NCBI GenBank assembly: GCA_963739625.1
Contig: CAVUAU010000007.1
Location: 1-64,000, forward strand
DNA from: Salinimicrobium sp963739625
GTDB taxonomy: Bacteria; Bacteroidota; Bacteroidia; Flavobacteriales; Flavobacteriaceae
Reading direction: 5' to 3'
Length of the DNA stretch: 64,000 nucleotides
The position numbers were made by a program, and so were the translations under genes. Under the pieces are notes generated by a model. It ran no database searches. It had not been told where the DNA came from and was given only the letters and a program-made list of their open reading frames with translations. Positions 26,273 to 34,985 of the stretch are shown here, piece by piece. The stretch's first letter is position 1, and every line of letters begins with the position of its first letter.

Positions 26273-27375
26273 AATTCCTTATATAATTTCAGCATTTCCC
26301 GATTGCTCACCTCTTCTCTAAATTTATCCTTGTAATTTTTTAGACTATTTTTGGAAAATTCAGCTCTTAATTCAGGAGAATTTTTGAGTCTCAGTACGGC
26401 CTGCGCTACAGAGGAGGAATCCTTAATGTCCACAAATAATGCATTTTTTTGATCTACAGCTACTTCCCTTAAAACCTCTAAATCATTAGCAATTATTGGC
26501 AGTCCAGCCGATTGAGCTTCTATCAGGGCTCCGCCAAGCCCTTCAAAAAGAGAGGAAAAAATAAATATGTCCGCCCGCCCGTAAAAAGATTCCACATCAT
26601 TGGAAAAACCTGCAAAATCGACCATATTTTGTAGCCCGTTTTGTACCACATAATCTTTTAAAGTTGAGGTCATACTACCTTCAACACCTAAAACAACGAG
26701 TTTTATATTTTTCTCATTTTGAATCTTCATTTGGTTCATAGCCTGAAGAAGAAATATCTGACCTTTTTGATAATCCTGCCTCGCAACATTTAAAAGGATA
26801 AACTCAGGGGAGGATTTTTCTCTAACTGCACTTAATTTAATCGGTTTTCTCCCTCTGTAAACCACAGTGATCTTTTTTGGGTTCAAACCTAATTGGTCGA
26901 TATAGTGTTTTTTGACAGTATTGGTAATACTATGAAAATGATCCACAAACAATCGGGCAGTATATTTGTCCAAAATTTTATATAGCGAAAGTAAATTCTG
27001 GTTGACCTTTTTGTCCAACTTTCTTTCCTGGGAATAAGTGGTATTGACGAGGCTTTCTAAATGTTGAAATTTTGTACGCAATTTTGCGAATCTTGTTCTT
27101 AAATTAGATTTAAAAAGGATACTGTGCACCAAATCAAAATTTCCATTTTTGATCAACTTTCCAATTTCTCCTACCTGTCCTGTAAAACTCTTTTTTTTAA
27201 GAAACTGGATGTCATATCCTTTATCAATCATCTCCTGATGAAACCCATTGGGATAAAAATAAAGGCAAACAATTTGGAATGAAACACCCTGTTCATATAA
27301 AAAGTCACAAAGCACCTGAGTTGATCTCTCTGCACCCCCGCCTCCTAATGAGTCAATTATGATCAATATTTTCAT
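26266..27375 (-). CDS. GT4 glycosyltransferase
   Basis: The 369-residue GT-B enzyme has MKILIIIDSLGGGGAERSTQ at the N-terminus, VDHFHSITNTVKKHYIDQLG and VVYRGRKP in the linker, FILLNVARQDYQKGQIFLLQ at the donor half and SSLFEGLGGALIEAQSAGLP as the donor ExE site. It is closely similar to module 1 of the fused GT at 23108-25375. It follows the deacetylase gene by one base. Donor unknown. Confidence 0.9.
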   Translation of the reverse strand: MKILIIIDSLGGGGAERSTQVLCDFLYEQGVSFQIVCLYFYPNGFHQEMIDKGYDIQFLKKKSFTGQVGEIGKLIKNGNFDLVHSILFKSNLRTRFAKLRTKFQHLESLVNTTYSQERKLDKKVNQNLLSLYKILDKYTARLFVDHFHSITNTVKKHYIDQLGLNPKKITVVYRGRKPIKLSAVREKSSPEFILLNVARQDYQKGQIFLLQAMNQMKIQNEKNIKLVVLGVEGSMTSTLKDYVVQNGLQNMVDFAGFSNDVESFYGRADIFIFSSLFEGLGGALIEAQSAGLPIIANDLEVLREVAVDQKNALFVDIKDSSSVAQAVLRLKNSPELRAEFSKNSLKNYKDKFREEVSNREMLKLYKELC

Positions 27376-27376
27376 G

Positions 27377-28207
27377 CTATTGTTTTCTTAATTTACCTAT
27401 AGCTCTTGTCAAAGGAAGTATTCGACTATGCCAACCACTCAAGATAAGCCTAAACTTCCACATAGGGGTAGAATCATTAACTACTAAACGAGAAATCCTT
27501 AAAGGGTTGTAATTACTGCTCTTATTGATCTTGTGATCAAATAAAAACGCATTCTTTACTCCATACATTTTAAGCACGTCTTCGGTTAAAGGAGAATAAT
27601 TGCCATTTGGATAAGCAAACATATCAAAAGTGAATTCAGATTCCTTCAAAACCTTTTCTGATTGCACCATTTCGGCTTCCAGTTCTTCACGGGTACATTG
27701 GTCAAACATAGGGTGGGTATGGGAATGGTTTGCAATCACAATACCGGCTTTCTGCATTTCTTTTAATTGAGCTGTTGTCAACTGGTCCTGTTTTAAAAGA
27801 GGTTTAGTTGATTTCTTTCGTAAGTCATCTAAAAACTCCAAACGCATTTTATTCGGCCAATTTTTAACCTCCCAGACTTTTTTGTTTCCCGCTTCCTTCC
27901 CTAAATAATACTCTATCTCGTCCCACCAAAATGGTTTACTAGTATCTATCAAATCTGCAATAATGAACAAAACTGCAGGGATTTTATATTTCTTTAAAAT
28001 TGGAAATGCGTTAAGATAAAAGCTTAAATCTCCATCATCTGAAGTAATAACTAATCTCTTTTTTCCTTCTATCCCGTTCTTTAAATTTAGTCCGATATCA
28101 TATTTAGCTATTAAATATTTAATCTGCTTTTCAAAATGAGATCGGCATGATATTTTATGATAAGTTAAAACAATCAAATTACTTCTATTTTTATTGTTTT
28201 TGCCCAT
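27377..28207 (-). CDS. polysaccharide deacetylase (NodB-like, CE4 type)
   Basis: A second NodB-type deacetylase of about 276 residues. It shows LIVLTYHKISC, VITSDDGDLSFYLNAFPILK (catalytic Asp pair), IVIANHSHTHPMFDQ (HxxxH metal site) and MFAYPNGNYSPL. In-frame methionines lie at 28237, 28222 and 28207. I prefer 28207 because it keeps the overlap with the upstream acyltransferase gene at 17 nt and begins just before the conserved first strand; the longer form overlaps by 47 nt. It forms a block with the GT4 and GNAT genes that mirrors the block at 18.5-23 kb. Confidence 0.85.
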   Translation of the reverse strand: MGKNNKNRSNLIVLTYHKISCRSHFEKQIKYLIAKYDIGLNLKNGIEGKKRLVITSDDGDLSFYLNAFPILKKYKIPAVLFIIADLIDTSKPFWWDEIEYYLGKEAGNKKVWEVKNWPNKMRLEFLDDLRKKSTKPLLKQDQLTTAQLKEMQKAGIVIANHSHTHPMFDQCTREELEAEMVQSEKVLKESEFTFDMFAYPNGNYSPLTEDVLKMYGVKNAFLFDHKINKSSNYNPLRISRLVVNDSTPMWKFRLILSGWHSRILPLTRAIGKLRKQ

Positions 28208-28766
28208 AAACGTGTTTGACATATACTCCACTCCCATTATAGGAATGAATTTTACAAGGGTTACCTGAAACTACTGCCCCATCTGGTAAATCAATATTTA
28301 CATAAGTTAATGGGGCAATTAAAACATCGTTTCCAATATTTATTTTTCCTACTACCACAGCATTAGGTCCTATCCAAACCCTATCTCCAATTGTAGGACA
28401 GCCCTTCAGTTTTCCACGGCTAACATTCCCAATAGTTACTCCTTGAGCTACATTACAATTCTCACCAATTTTCACACATTCATTGATTATAATATTACCG
28501 TAGTGATTTAATTTGAATCCTTTTCCAATCTTAGCTCGTAAATAAATTTGAATATTAAATTTCGATTTTAAAAAATGAAGCCATCCCCGACTAAAAAAAC
28601 CATAGAAATTAGATTTGTGATAAGATGATGCCAGCCTATATGCAACCATATATCTTGCACAGGGATCTGATAAAATAAGCTTTACAATTCCCATTTTCGA
28701 TAATCTTTCTGGCTTAGACCGGTAAAGATCTACGAGTATTTCCTCTCTTACAGGTTTTTTAATCAT
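28191..28766 (-). CDS. serine-acetyltransferase-like hexapeptide acyltransferase
   Basis: The 191-residue protein has a short helical N-terminus and a C-terminal left-handed beta-helix (GKGFKLNHYGNIIINECVKIGENCNVAQG, then IGDRVWIGPNAVVVGKINIG and a final GNPCKIH). The fold and the GNVSRG..CPTIGD segment are of the CysE type, common in glycan loci as sugar O-acetyltransferases. It lies between the flippase and the deacetylase. Acceptor unknown; a true cysteine-synthesis role is unlikely here. Confidence 0.8.
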   Translation of the reverse strand: MIKKPVREEILVDLYRSKPERLSKMGIVKLILSDPCARYMVAYRLASSYHKSNFYGFFSRGWLHFLKSKFNIQIYLRAKIGKGFKLNHYGNIIINECVKIGENCNVAQGVTIGNVSRGKLKGCPTIGDRVWIGPNAVVVGKINIGNDVLIAPLTYVNIDLPDGAVVSGNPCKIHSYNGSGVYVKHVYGQKQ

Positions 28767-28832
28767 ATTTTATATTTCTATATACTAACTTAGAAAATCA
28801 TATAGTTTTAATAAAGTAAGTCTCTAATCAAA

Positions 28833-30320
28833 TTATTTTGGATACCGGTTTAAATATTTCTTCACAGGACCTCCTAATCCTGTATTTTCAAAAAGTTTAA
28901 ACGCTTCCTGAATAGAGCGGGTTTTAAATAAAAAATGAATAAAAAAAACAGCCAATAAGAAAATAGAACAAAGAAGAATAAACTGTATGATATATCCCAT
29001 GTTTTTAAATATCGGGTAATTCTCATTTATGAAATACAACAGACCAAATACCGCCAATCCCGGGAATATTGTTCTGAAAACATCCTGAAACTGCTCTTTG
29101 AAAGAATAATCGATAAATTTATTGGCAAAGTGAATATTGACTATTGCTCCAATCACACTATTAGCTACTTGAGATAAAATTAAAGGTATTATTCCATACT
29201 TCACGGTTAAAATAACACCTAAAATAAGTGTTATTTGAGTAATTACGGCCATTTTAAGATATAAATCAGTTCTTCCTTTAATTTTTAAAATATTAGAATT
29301 GTACTTATTGATTGGATAAAAAATTCCTGATATACAAAGCAATTGAAAATAAGGTACCGCAGGCAACCATTTCGCACCAAGTAAAGCCCCGAATAAGGGA
29401 AAAGCCGTTAAGATCAAAAGTAACATAATTGTGCTTAAAACTAATAAGACTAGAATCTGTACTCTTTGATAAGCATCTTTTAATTTCTCCTTATTGTTCT
29501 TAATTTTTGCAAATAAAGGATAGAAAACTTTATCTAAGGTATTGGACAGAGTCGATACTGGAAATTCTTTCATAGTTGAGGCTCTTGTATAATAACCTAC
29601 CATGGTTGCAGAAAAATACTTCCCGATAATCATGGGAAAAATATTAGCGACAATACGGCTCAAAACCCCGGCAAGGGTAATTTTGTATCCAAAGGAAAAA
29701 TGCGATTTTAATCTCTCCCGGTAAATTGTTAATTTAGGTATCCAACGGGTTTGCAAAAAATAGATTAGCGTGAGCATTAAACCCATAACAATTTCCATAT
29801 AAACTAGTGCCCAAACTCCAAAATTTAAAAGAGCTAACAAAATACCTGTAAAACCTGAAATTAATAAAGCAGGTAATTGAGCTTTCATTTGATATTTGAA
29901 ATTTAAATCATATGTTAATCTTGTTTTTTGAATAGTAAATAAACTATTTATAACAATAACAATACTATATATGCGAATAAGATTTGTCAATCTTGGTTGA
30001 CTATAAAAATCTGAAATATAAGGAGCCGAAACCCAAAAAACCCCATATAGAAATAACGAAATCGCAAGGTTCAAAGTAAAAACAGTAGAAAAATCTTTTT
30101 CCTCTGGTTTATCAGATCGTATGAGAGATTGACTCATTCCAGAATCGGATAAAGAATTCCCCACAGCATTAAAAATTAAAATCATTCCTAAAAGTCCAAA
30201 TTCTTCAGGGGCAATTAGCCTGGCCAATATTATTTGAACAATAAATGACATAACTTTGCTTCCAAATTGCTCCAGAAATGTCCAGCCAATACCAGAAAGC
30301 GCTCTATTTTGTAAAGACAT
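28833..30320 (-). CDS. wzx: Wzx-type oligosaccharide flippase (copy 1)
   Basis: The 495-residue polytopic protein of the polysaccharide-transport (MOP/RfbX) family has about 13-14 predicted helices, starting GWTFLEQFGSKVMSFIVQII and LIAPEEFGLLGMILIF. It should flip undecaprenyl-linked repeat units. It is clearly paralogous to the protein at 39885-41354 (same start motif, DSGMSQSLIR versus DSGLSKSIMR). The 246-nt gap upstream separates it from pseI and contains an AT-rich inverted repeat at 30479-30526 but no clear promoter box. Confidence 0.9.
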   Translation of the reverse strand: MSLQNRALSGIGWTFLEQFGSKVMSFIVQIILARLIAPEEFGLLGMILIFNAVGNSLSDSGMSQSLIRSDKPEEKDFSTVFTLNLAISLFLYGVFWVSAPYISDFYSQPRLTNLIRIYSIVIVINSLFTIQKTRLTYDLNFKYQMKAQLPALLISGFTGILLALLNFGVWALVYMEIVMGLMLTLIYFLQTRWIPKLTIYRERLKSHFSFGYKITLAGVLSRIVANIFPMIIGKYFSATMVGYYTRASTMKEFPVSTLSNTLDKVFYPLFAKIKNNKEKLKDAYQRVQILVLLVLSTIMLLLILTAFPLFGALLGAKWLPAVPYFQLLCISGIFYPINKYNSNILKIKGRTDLYLKMAVITQITLILGVILTVKYGIIPLILSQVANSVIGAIVNIHFANKFIDYSFKEQFQDVFRTIFPGLAVFGLLYFINENYPIFKNMGYIIQFILLCSIFLLAVFFIHFLFKTRSIQEAFKLFENTGLGGPVKKYLNRYPK

Positions 30321-30566
30321 AAGTTAGGATCAATTGAAAAGTATTAACAGGGTAGAAAAAAATTTATTAATTGAATTAGTATTTTTTTGTTTTGATTAAT
30401 CAACTTGATTTCCAAGTGCAGAGACTATTATTTGAGCCAATAAAAGCCAGCAATAAAAACAGGAATATTTTTGAAATCATTAAAAATCTTATACTAGTCA
30501 CTTAGTGAGCGAAAAAGAATTTTTAATAGAATGCTATTGCTTCCATGCATTCAGTTACAAGAATTG

Positions 30567-31607
30567 TTAACTTTTTACAATACCCGAAAACCTGTCACCT
30601 TTTTTCCAATCTTTATCTGTTTTTTTTCCCAGAAAATCTTTTAAATGTTTGGGATGCATCCCAAATCCCGGCCTGATACTCCTGACATTTTTTTCAGTAA
30701 TCATTTCTCCGGATTTAATATCCTCCACCACATATAAAGAACGGCTGAAATCCTTTCCTTTTTTCTGTTTCTCAGTTAAAGTATAATCAATTTTTCCTAT
30801 AGCTTTTTCTGCTTCCCTAACAGCTTTAACCATTTTAGAAAACTCCTGTTCATCCATTGAAAAAGATGCATCAGGACCACCAACAGATTTATCTAAAATA
30901 AAATGTTTTTCTATAATCTTGGCTCCCATTGCCGTAGCCACTATAGGAACGGTATTTCCCAAAGTGTGGTCAGAAAGGCCTGAAACAACCCCGTAGCGTT
31001 CTGCCAGGTCTTTTACCATAACCATATTGGCTTCTTCAATAGGAGCGGGATATGAGGAGGTGCATTTTAATAAAGCGATATCATTATTGCCCATTCTTTT
31101 ACAGGCATCTAAGGCCAATTCAATGTCTTTCTCTTCAGCAATACCTGTAGATATAATTATTGGTTTCCCTTTGGAAGCCGTGTATTCTATTAGTGGGATA
31201 TCAGTTATTTCAAATGAAGCTATTTTATAGGCGGGCACATTTAAATCTTCCAAAAAATCAACTGCTGTTTTATCAAATGGAGAAGAAAAACAAATCAAAC
31301 CTTCTTTTGCTGCGGCTTTCATGATTTCTTTATGCCACTCCCAAGGGGTATAAGCTTCTTCATATAAATCATACAAATATTTACCATCCCATATAGTTCC
31401 CTGGCTTAATTTAAAATCAGGCGATTTTATATCTAAGGTCATTGTGTCTGGAGTATAAGTTTGTAACTTTATGGCATCAGCTCCAGCTCGCTTTGCAGCT
31501 CTTATGGTTTCCAAAGCAGTTTCTAAACTTCCGTTATGATTTGCAGATAATTCTGCAATTATAAAAACAGGATTTTCTCCCCCTATAACATTATTTCCAA
31601 TTTTCAT
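30567..31607 (-). CDS. pseI: pseudaminic acid synthase PseI
   Basis: The 346-residue NeuB-family synthase has an N-terminal TIM barrel (IIAELSANHNGSLETALETI, CFSSPFDKTAVDFLEDLNVPAYK, SGLSDHTLG, IIEKHFILDKSVGGPDASFS) and a C-terminal SAF/antifreeze-like domain (RSLYVVEDIKSGEMITEKNV). It should condense phosphoenolpyruvate with 2,4-diacylamido-2,4,6-trideoxy-L-altrose to give pseudaminic acid. The PseI rather than NeuB assignment rests on sequence character and on pseB, pseC, pseH and pseF in the same operon. Its start overlaps the stop of the GNAT gene (ATGA). Confidence 0.92.
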   Translation of the reverse strand: MKIGNNVIGGENPVFIIAELSANHNGSLETALETIRAAKRAGADAIKLQTYTPDTMTLDIKSPDFKLSQGTIWDGKYLYDLYEEAYTPWEWHKEIMKAAAKEGLICFSSPFDKTAVDFLEDLNVPAYKIASFEITDIPLIEYTASKGKPIIISTGIAEEKDIELALDACKRMGNNDIALLKCTSSYPAPIEEANMVMVKDLAERYGVVSGLSDHTLGNTVPIVATAMGAKIIEKHFILDKSVGGPDASFSMDEQEFSKMVKAVREAEKAIGKIDYTLTEKQKKGKDFSRSLYVVEDIKSGEMITEKNVRSIRPGFGMHPKHLKDFLGKKTDKDWKKGDRFSGIVKS

Positions 31608-32062
31608 TCAATAGATTTTTCAAATTTTAATTCTGATGTATTCTCAGAAATCTTTATAAAATTTAATTTTTTAAAGATTCTGATAGAGGCCATATTTTGT
31701 TTTAAAATATGTCCGTAAACTTTCTTTATTTGCGAATTGTCTAGACTAATTCTTTTTATACCTAATTCTAAAATTTGAGTACCGAACCCTTTCCCATGAT
31801 ATAGTGGATCTATAAGATAATTAATTCTAGCTAATTCTCTATCCTCTATATCAAACCTGATAACTCCAACAGGTTTAAAATCTACTTCCAAAATATATGC
31901 AAAAACTAAATTGCTTTTTATAACATTCTGAAACCATTTCTTGTGATCGACCAATGAAAATTCACTTTTATCAAATGAATTATTCCTAATTTCCGGCTGA
32001 ATTCTCCAGAAATATAGAATTTCAATATCATTTTCATTTAATCTACGTAAAGACTTTTCCAT
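31604..32062 (-). CDS. GNAT acyltransferase like the C-terminal domain of PseG fusions
   Basis: The 152-residue single-domain GNAT has LNENDIEILYFWRIQPEIRNN, HKKWFQNVIKSN, GVIRFDIEDRELARINYLID and YHGKGFGTQILELGIKRI. This layout recalls the GNAT domain that follows the hydrolase domain in many PseG proteins, but no hydrolase part is present here or upstream: 92 nt of AT-rich noncoding DNA separate it from the hydratase gene. It overlaps pseI by 4 nt (ATGA), so it probably acts in the same pathway, perhaps as an N- or O-acyltransferase on Pse or its precursor. Confidence 0.75.
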   Translation of the reverse strand: MEKSLRRLNENDIEILYFWRIQPEIRNNSFDKSEFSLVDHKKWFQNVIKSNLVFAYILEVDFKPVGVIRFDIEDRELARINYLIDPLYHGKGFGTQILELGIKRISLDNSQIKKVYGHILKQNMASIRIFKKLNFIKISENTSELKFEKSIE

Positions 32063-32154
32063 CTATAAAATATATTCTAAATAGTAGTTAATTAGTCTGG
32101 TTTAGTTAAATGTAAAGTAACTTCATTTTAAATTCCTTATTCAAGAATCAAAAA

Positions 32155-32559
32155 TTATAAATTTTCCAAAAACAAGATTACTGACTGTCCTTCTAAAACA
32201 ATTTCTCCATTTTGTTTCTCAATCCAATTTTTTAAAGTAACTATAGGTTTGTCTTTTCTAATTTTTACTACTTCAACCCATGCCGTAACAGTCTCATCAA
32301 TATAAAGTGGTTTTAAAAATTTTGTTTCCTGACTTATATAAATTGTTCCTGGTCCAGGAAGTGTAGAGCCCAATATTCCACCTATTAAGGAAACAACCAT
32401 AGGGCCCTGGACTATGATTTTTTTGAACCTTGTACTTGATGCATAACCATTATCAAAATGTATGGGATTATCATCTCCCGTAAGTTTACTAAATGCTAAC
32501 ACCTCCTGTTGCGAGAACTTCCTAGTTTGGGATGCTTTTTGGCCTACTACTAATTTCAT
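32155..32559 (-). CDS. PhaJ/MaoC-like (R)-specific enoyl-CoA hydratase
   Basis: The 134-residue hot-dog protein matches the (R)-hydratase signature: FSKLTGDDNPIHFDNGYA, with Asp29 and His34 at the spacing of the catalytic Asp/His of PhaJ. The length equals that of PhaJ-type single-domain enzymes. Such enzymes add water to crotonyl-CoA to give (R)-3-hydroxybutyryl-CoA. Placed between pse genes with stops and starts one or two bases apart downstream of pseH, it probably supplies 3-hydroxyacyl groups for a Pse N-acyl substituent; N-(3-hydroxybutyryl) groups are known on some nonulosonic acids. That role is inference; the enzyme family is clear. Confidence 0.85.
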   Translation of the reverse strand: MKLVVGQKASQTRKFSQQEVLAFSKLTGDDNPIHFDNGYASSTRFKKIIVQGPMVVSLIGGILGSTLPGPGTIYISQETKFLKPLYIDETVTAWVEVVKIRKDKPIVTLKNWIEKQNGEIVLEGQSVILFLENL

Positions 32560-32560
32560 C

Positions 32561-33130
32561 TTAAACTAATTTCTTGATGTTTTCATTATTACGGTAAATT
32601 CTACTTTCAACTTCTTTCTTAATCTGATCCCATTCGGAAGAAAGCAACCCAATCACCACAATATCATGGAACTTATCGTTTTTATAAATATGATTCCTAA
32701 GGAATCCTTCTCGTCTAAATCCAAATTTTTCATGCATTTTGACGACCTTTTCATTAAAGGAAAAAACTTCCCCAACTAACTTATTTAATTTCAGTTCTTC
32801 AAATACATAATTTAAAACATTGAATTCTACTTTTGCTCCAATCCCCTTCCCTCTTATGCTCGAATTCCCTAGATAAAATCCCCAATTACACTTACTATTC
32901 CTTCTATCAATTTCATCGATGTTGGCGACTCCCAGCTCTTTATCTTCATATTGTATCATCCAGTACTTACTACTTTCGTCTTGCTGAATTTTCTCAAACC
33001 ATTTTTCCTGTTGTTCTTTTGAGATAAAATAATCGGTATACATATATTGAGAAACTTCAGGAGAATTTCTCCATTCTCTTACTAATTCAAGATCTTCAAA
33101 TCTAAGCGGAACAAGTTTAATATCTTTCAT
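32561..33130 (-). CDS. pseH: PseH-like amino-sugar N-acyltransferase
   Basis: The 189-residue GNAT has KLVPLRFEDLELVREWRNSP, SQYMYTDYFISKEQQEKWFE, the acyl-CoA loop GNSSIRGKGIGAKVE and NEKVVKMHEKFGFRREGFLR, typical of PseH, which acylates the 4-amino group of the PseC product. It lies between the hydratase gene (one base gap) and another GNAT gene (4-nt overlap). Given the hydratase, the acyl donor might be acetyl-CoA or 3-hydroxybutyryl-CoA. Confidence 0.85.
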   Translation of the reverse strand: MKDIKLVPLRFEDLELVREWRNSPEVSQYMYTDYFISKEQQEKWFEKIQQDESSKYWMIQYEDKELGVANIDEIDRRNSKCNWGFYLGNSSIRGKGIGAKVEFNVLNYVFEELKLNKLVGEVFSFNEKVVKMHEKFGFRREGFLRNHIYKNDKFHDIVVIGLLSSEWDQIKKEVESRIYRNNENIKKLV

Positions 33131-33684
33131 GATTTGTTAAATTTAGAATGTATCACTATATCAATGTACTTGTTATTAAATAAGCAATGTTCTTTCAAAA
33201 CAGCCTCTTGTTTAAAACCGGCAATCTCCAGAACTTCATAAATTTTTGGCCTTAAATCAAAGGCAAAAGAATGTAATTTATGTAGTTGCAATTCACTAAA
33301 GGCTACTTCTTCTATTAACTTTAGAAAAATTCCCCAATGCTTATAGAAGAACTGTTCTTCTAATTCTGTTTTCATAATAAAAGAAATCTCAGCATTTCTG
33401 TCTTTCCAGTTGATATGAACCAGACCTCCATAACCAATACACTTATCTCCTTCTAAATAAGAGAAAAGAATCTGTGAAGGCTGGTCTTGGTCAAATAAAG
33501 CGGAAATTACTGATTGAAAATAAATATCCTGCTGCTCCTTTGTAAGAGGTTGATTTTGCCGCAAATGATACATTTGTTCGTTGCGCCAGTTCATTATATC
33601 TATTCGATCTTCCATTCGAATTGGAACAATGGAATAATCTCCAGAAGAAAAAACTTGCTTATTAAGAATTTTGTAAGAGTTCAT
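33127..33684 (-). CDS. GNAT-family acyltransferase in the Pse operon
   Basis: The 185-residue GNAT domain protein (YSIVPIRMEDRIDIMNWRNE, LEGDKCIGYGGLVHINW, AEISFIMKTELEE, YEVLEIAGFKQEAVLKEH) is less conserved in the acyl-CoA loop than its neighbour: the expected RGKG-like loop is not obvious (EEQFFYKHWGIFLK stands in its place). It overlaps pseF by 23 nt and pseH by 4 nt. A third acyltransferase in one Pse operon suggests a Pse derivative with more than one acyl type, or that it has another partner role. Confidence 0.75.
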   Translation of the reverse strand: MNSYKILNKQVFSSGDYSIVPIRMEDRIDIMNWRNEQMYHLRQNQPLTKEQQDIYFQSVISALFDQDQPSQILFSYLEGDKCIGYGGLVHINWKDRNAEISFIMKTELEEQFFYKHWGIFLKLIEEVAFSELQLHKLHSFAFDLRPKIYEVLEIAGFKQEAVLKEHCLFNNKYIDIVIHSKFNKS

Positions 33685-34351
33685 ATTTTAGTTCAGCTAA
33701 TTTCCAATCAGTCTCATTATCTATATCCTGAGCCTTCAATTCATCTATTTCTATTTTACCAGTATTATCTGTCCAAAGTTTGTTATGAGTTTCCAATACA
33801 CTCGTTTTAAACCAATAAAACTGTCCAGCGTCGTGAAATGAAGGTTCCAAATCCTGAGAACGACTCTCTAAAAATTCAGGATAAAACATTTTAACCTTAT
33901 CATCTACAACCTTTAAGGCACGTTGAATGGGAAAACTATAACGTAGGACAGAAAATACAGTATCATAATTACCTGTTATCATCTTTTCGTATCCCTTATT
34001 TAAAATATCAGAAGTTACAAAAGGTGCTGTAGGGTATATACAACATGCGTTAATAAAATTTTTATCTAAAATTTTATACTGATTTATAACTTCAAATAGA
34101 ACATCTACTGTCGCAGCAAAATCATTAGAATTTTTCTCGCTCCTAATAAAAGGTACTTTGGCACCATATTGTTTTGCTATTTCTGCAATTTCAACATCAT
34201 CTGTCGACACCATTACTTCCTCAAAAAGTTTACTATTTAGTGCTGCTTCAATGGAATAGGCGATAATAGGTTTCCCTAGAAAATCTTTGATATTTTTTCT
34301 TGGTATTCTTTTACTCCCACCTCTGGCAGGTATGATTGCGATGTTAGCCAT
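33662..34351 (-). CDS. pseF: pseudaminic acid cytidylyltransferase PseF
   Basis: The 229-residue protein begins with the CMP-nonulosonate synthetase signature IAIIPARGGSKRIPRKNIKD and has EVMVSTDDVEIAEIAKQYGA and CCIYPTAPFVTSD. It activates pseudaminic acid with CTP to CMP-Pse, the donor for transfer. The length and the order pseC-X-pseF match known Pse operons. It overlaps the downstream GNAT gene by 23 nt, implying coupled translation. Confidence 0.92.
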   Translation of the reverse strand: MANIAIIPARGGSKRIPRKNIKDFLGKPIIAYSIEAALNSKLFEEVMVSTDDVEIAEIAKQYGAKVPFIRSEKNSNDFAATVDVLFEVINQYKILDKNFINACCIYPTAPFVTSDILNKGYEKMITGNYDTVFSVLRYSFPIQRALKVVDDKVKMFYPEFLESRSQDLEPSFHDAGQFYWFKTSVLETHNKLWTDNTGKIEIDELKAQDIDNETDWKLAELKYELLQNS

Positions 34352-34352
34352 T

Positions 34353-34985
34353 TTAATTTTTATTCTTCTTTATAATAAGATTCGGAGAGTTACCAAAAAC
34401 GATAGAATCGGCGGGTATATCTTGATCTTTAACGCAAGTACCTGCACCTAGTATTACATTATCTCCAATCTTACAGTTACCCAAAATCATTGAATTGGCT
34501 GTCATCCAAACATTTTTTCCTATTACAGGAAAAATGCCCTTGTTATTCCCTACCGTACAATTTTGACCAAAAGTAAAGCCGTTACCAAACTTCGCTCTTC
34601 CCATAACGGAACCTACTGGATGATCTAATATTAATATTTCAGGCAATTCCACTTCATAAAAAAGATCACAAGCATTCATGATCTTATTTAAGTAATAAAC
34701 TTTATCGGCTAATCTAGAATTACTTTTATTATTTCTAAAAATAGAATTTGAAAAATAATATAAAAAAATAGTGTATTGTCCCGAATGGTAAGGGTTAAAA
34801 TAAACATCTTGCCCTTTGAAGTAATACTTATTAGGATTTTTAGAAAAGCAAAATTCGGTTCTATCGAAAACTTCTTGACTTAAAGAATTTAACAAGACTA
34901 TTTCTTTACTTGACAAGGGAAAAAAGGACTTAAGTTGAGAAATTAAACCATTAATAATCTCTTCCTTTACAATCGCAAATATCAT
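34353..34985 (-). CDS. CysE-like hexapeptide acyltransferase in the Pse operon
   Basis: The 210-residue protein has a helical N-terminal half (about 1-110) similar in layout to serine acetyltransferase and a C-terminal left-handed beta-helix (HPVGSVMGRAKFGNGFTFG, GKNVWMTANSMILGNCKIG, GNSPNLIIKKNKN). It lies in a tight run between pseF and pseC, overlapping pseC by 4 nt (ATGA). It may O-acetylate pseudaminic acid or an intermediate. It has no sequence relation to PseG, so it does not fill that gap. Confidence 0.75.
   Translation of the reverse strand: MIFAIVKEEIINGLISQLKSFFPLSSKEIVLLNSLSQEVFDRTEFCFSKNPNKYYFKGQDVYFNPYHSGQYTIFLYYFSNSIFRNNKSNSRLADKVYYLNKIMNACDLFYEVELPEILILDHPVGSVMGRAKFGNGFTFGQNCTVGNNKGIFPVIGKNVWMTANSMILGNCKIGDNVILGAGTCVKDQDIPADSIVFGNSPNLIIKKNKN

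Noticed and set aside
34353..34985. hexapeptide acyltransferase as the missing PseG
   Set aside because: Clear left-handed beta-helix repeats and CysE-like N-terminus; PseG has a GT-B-like hydrolase fold.
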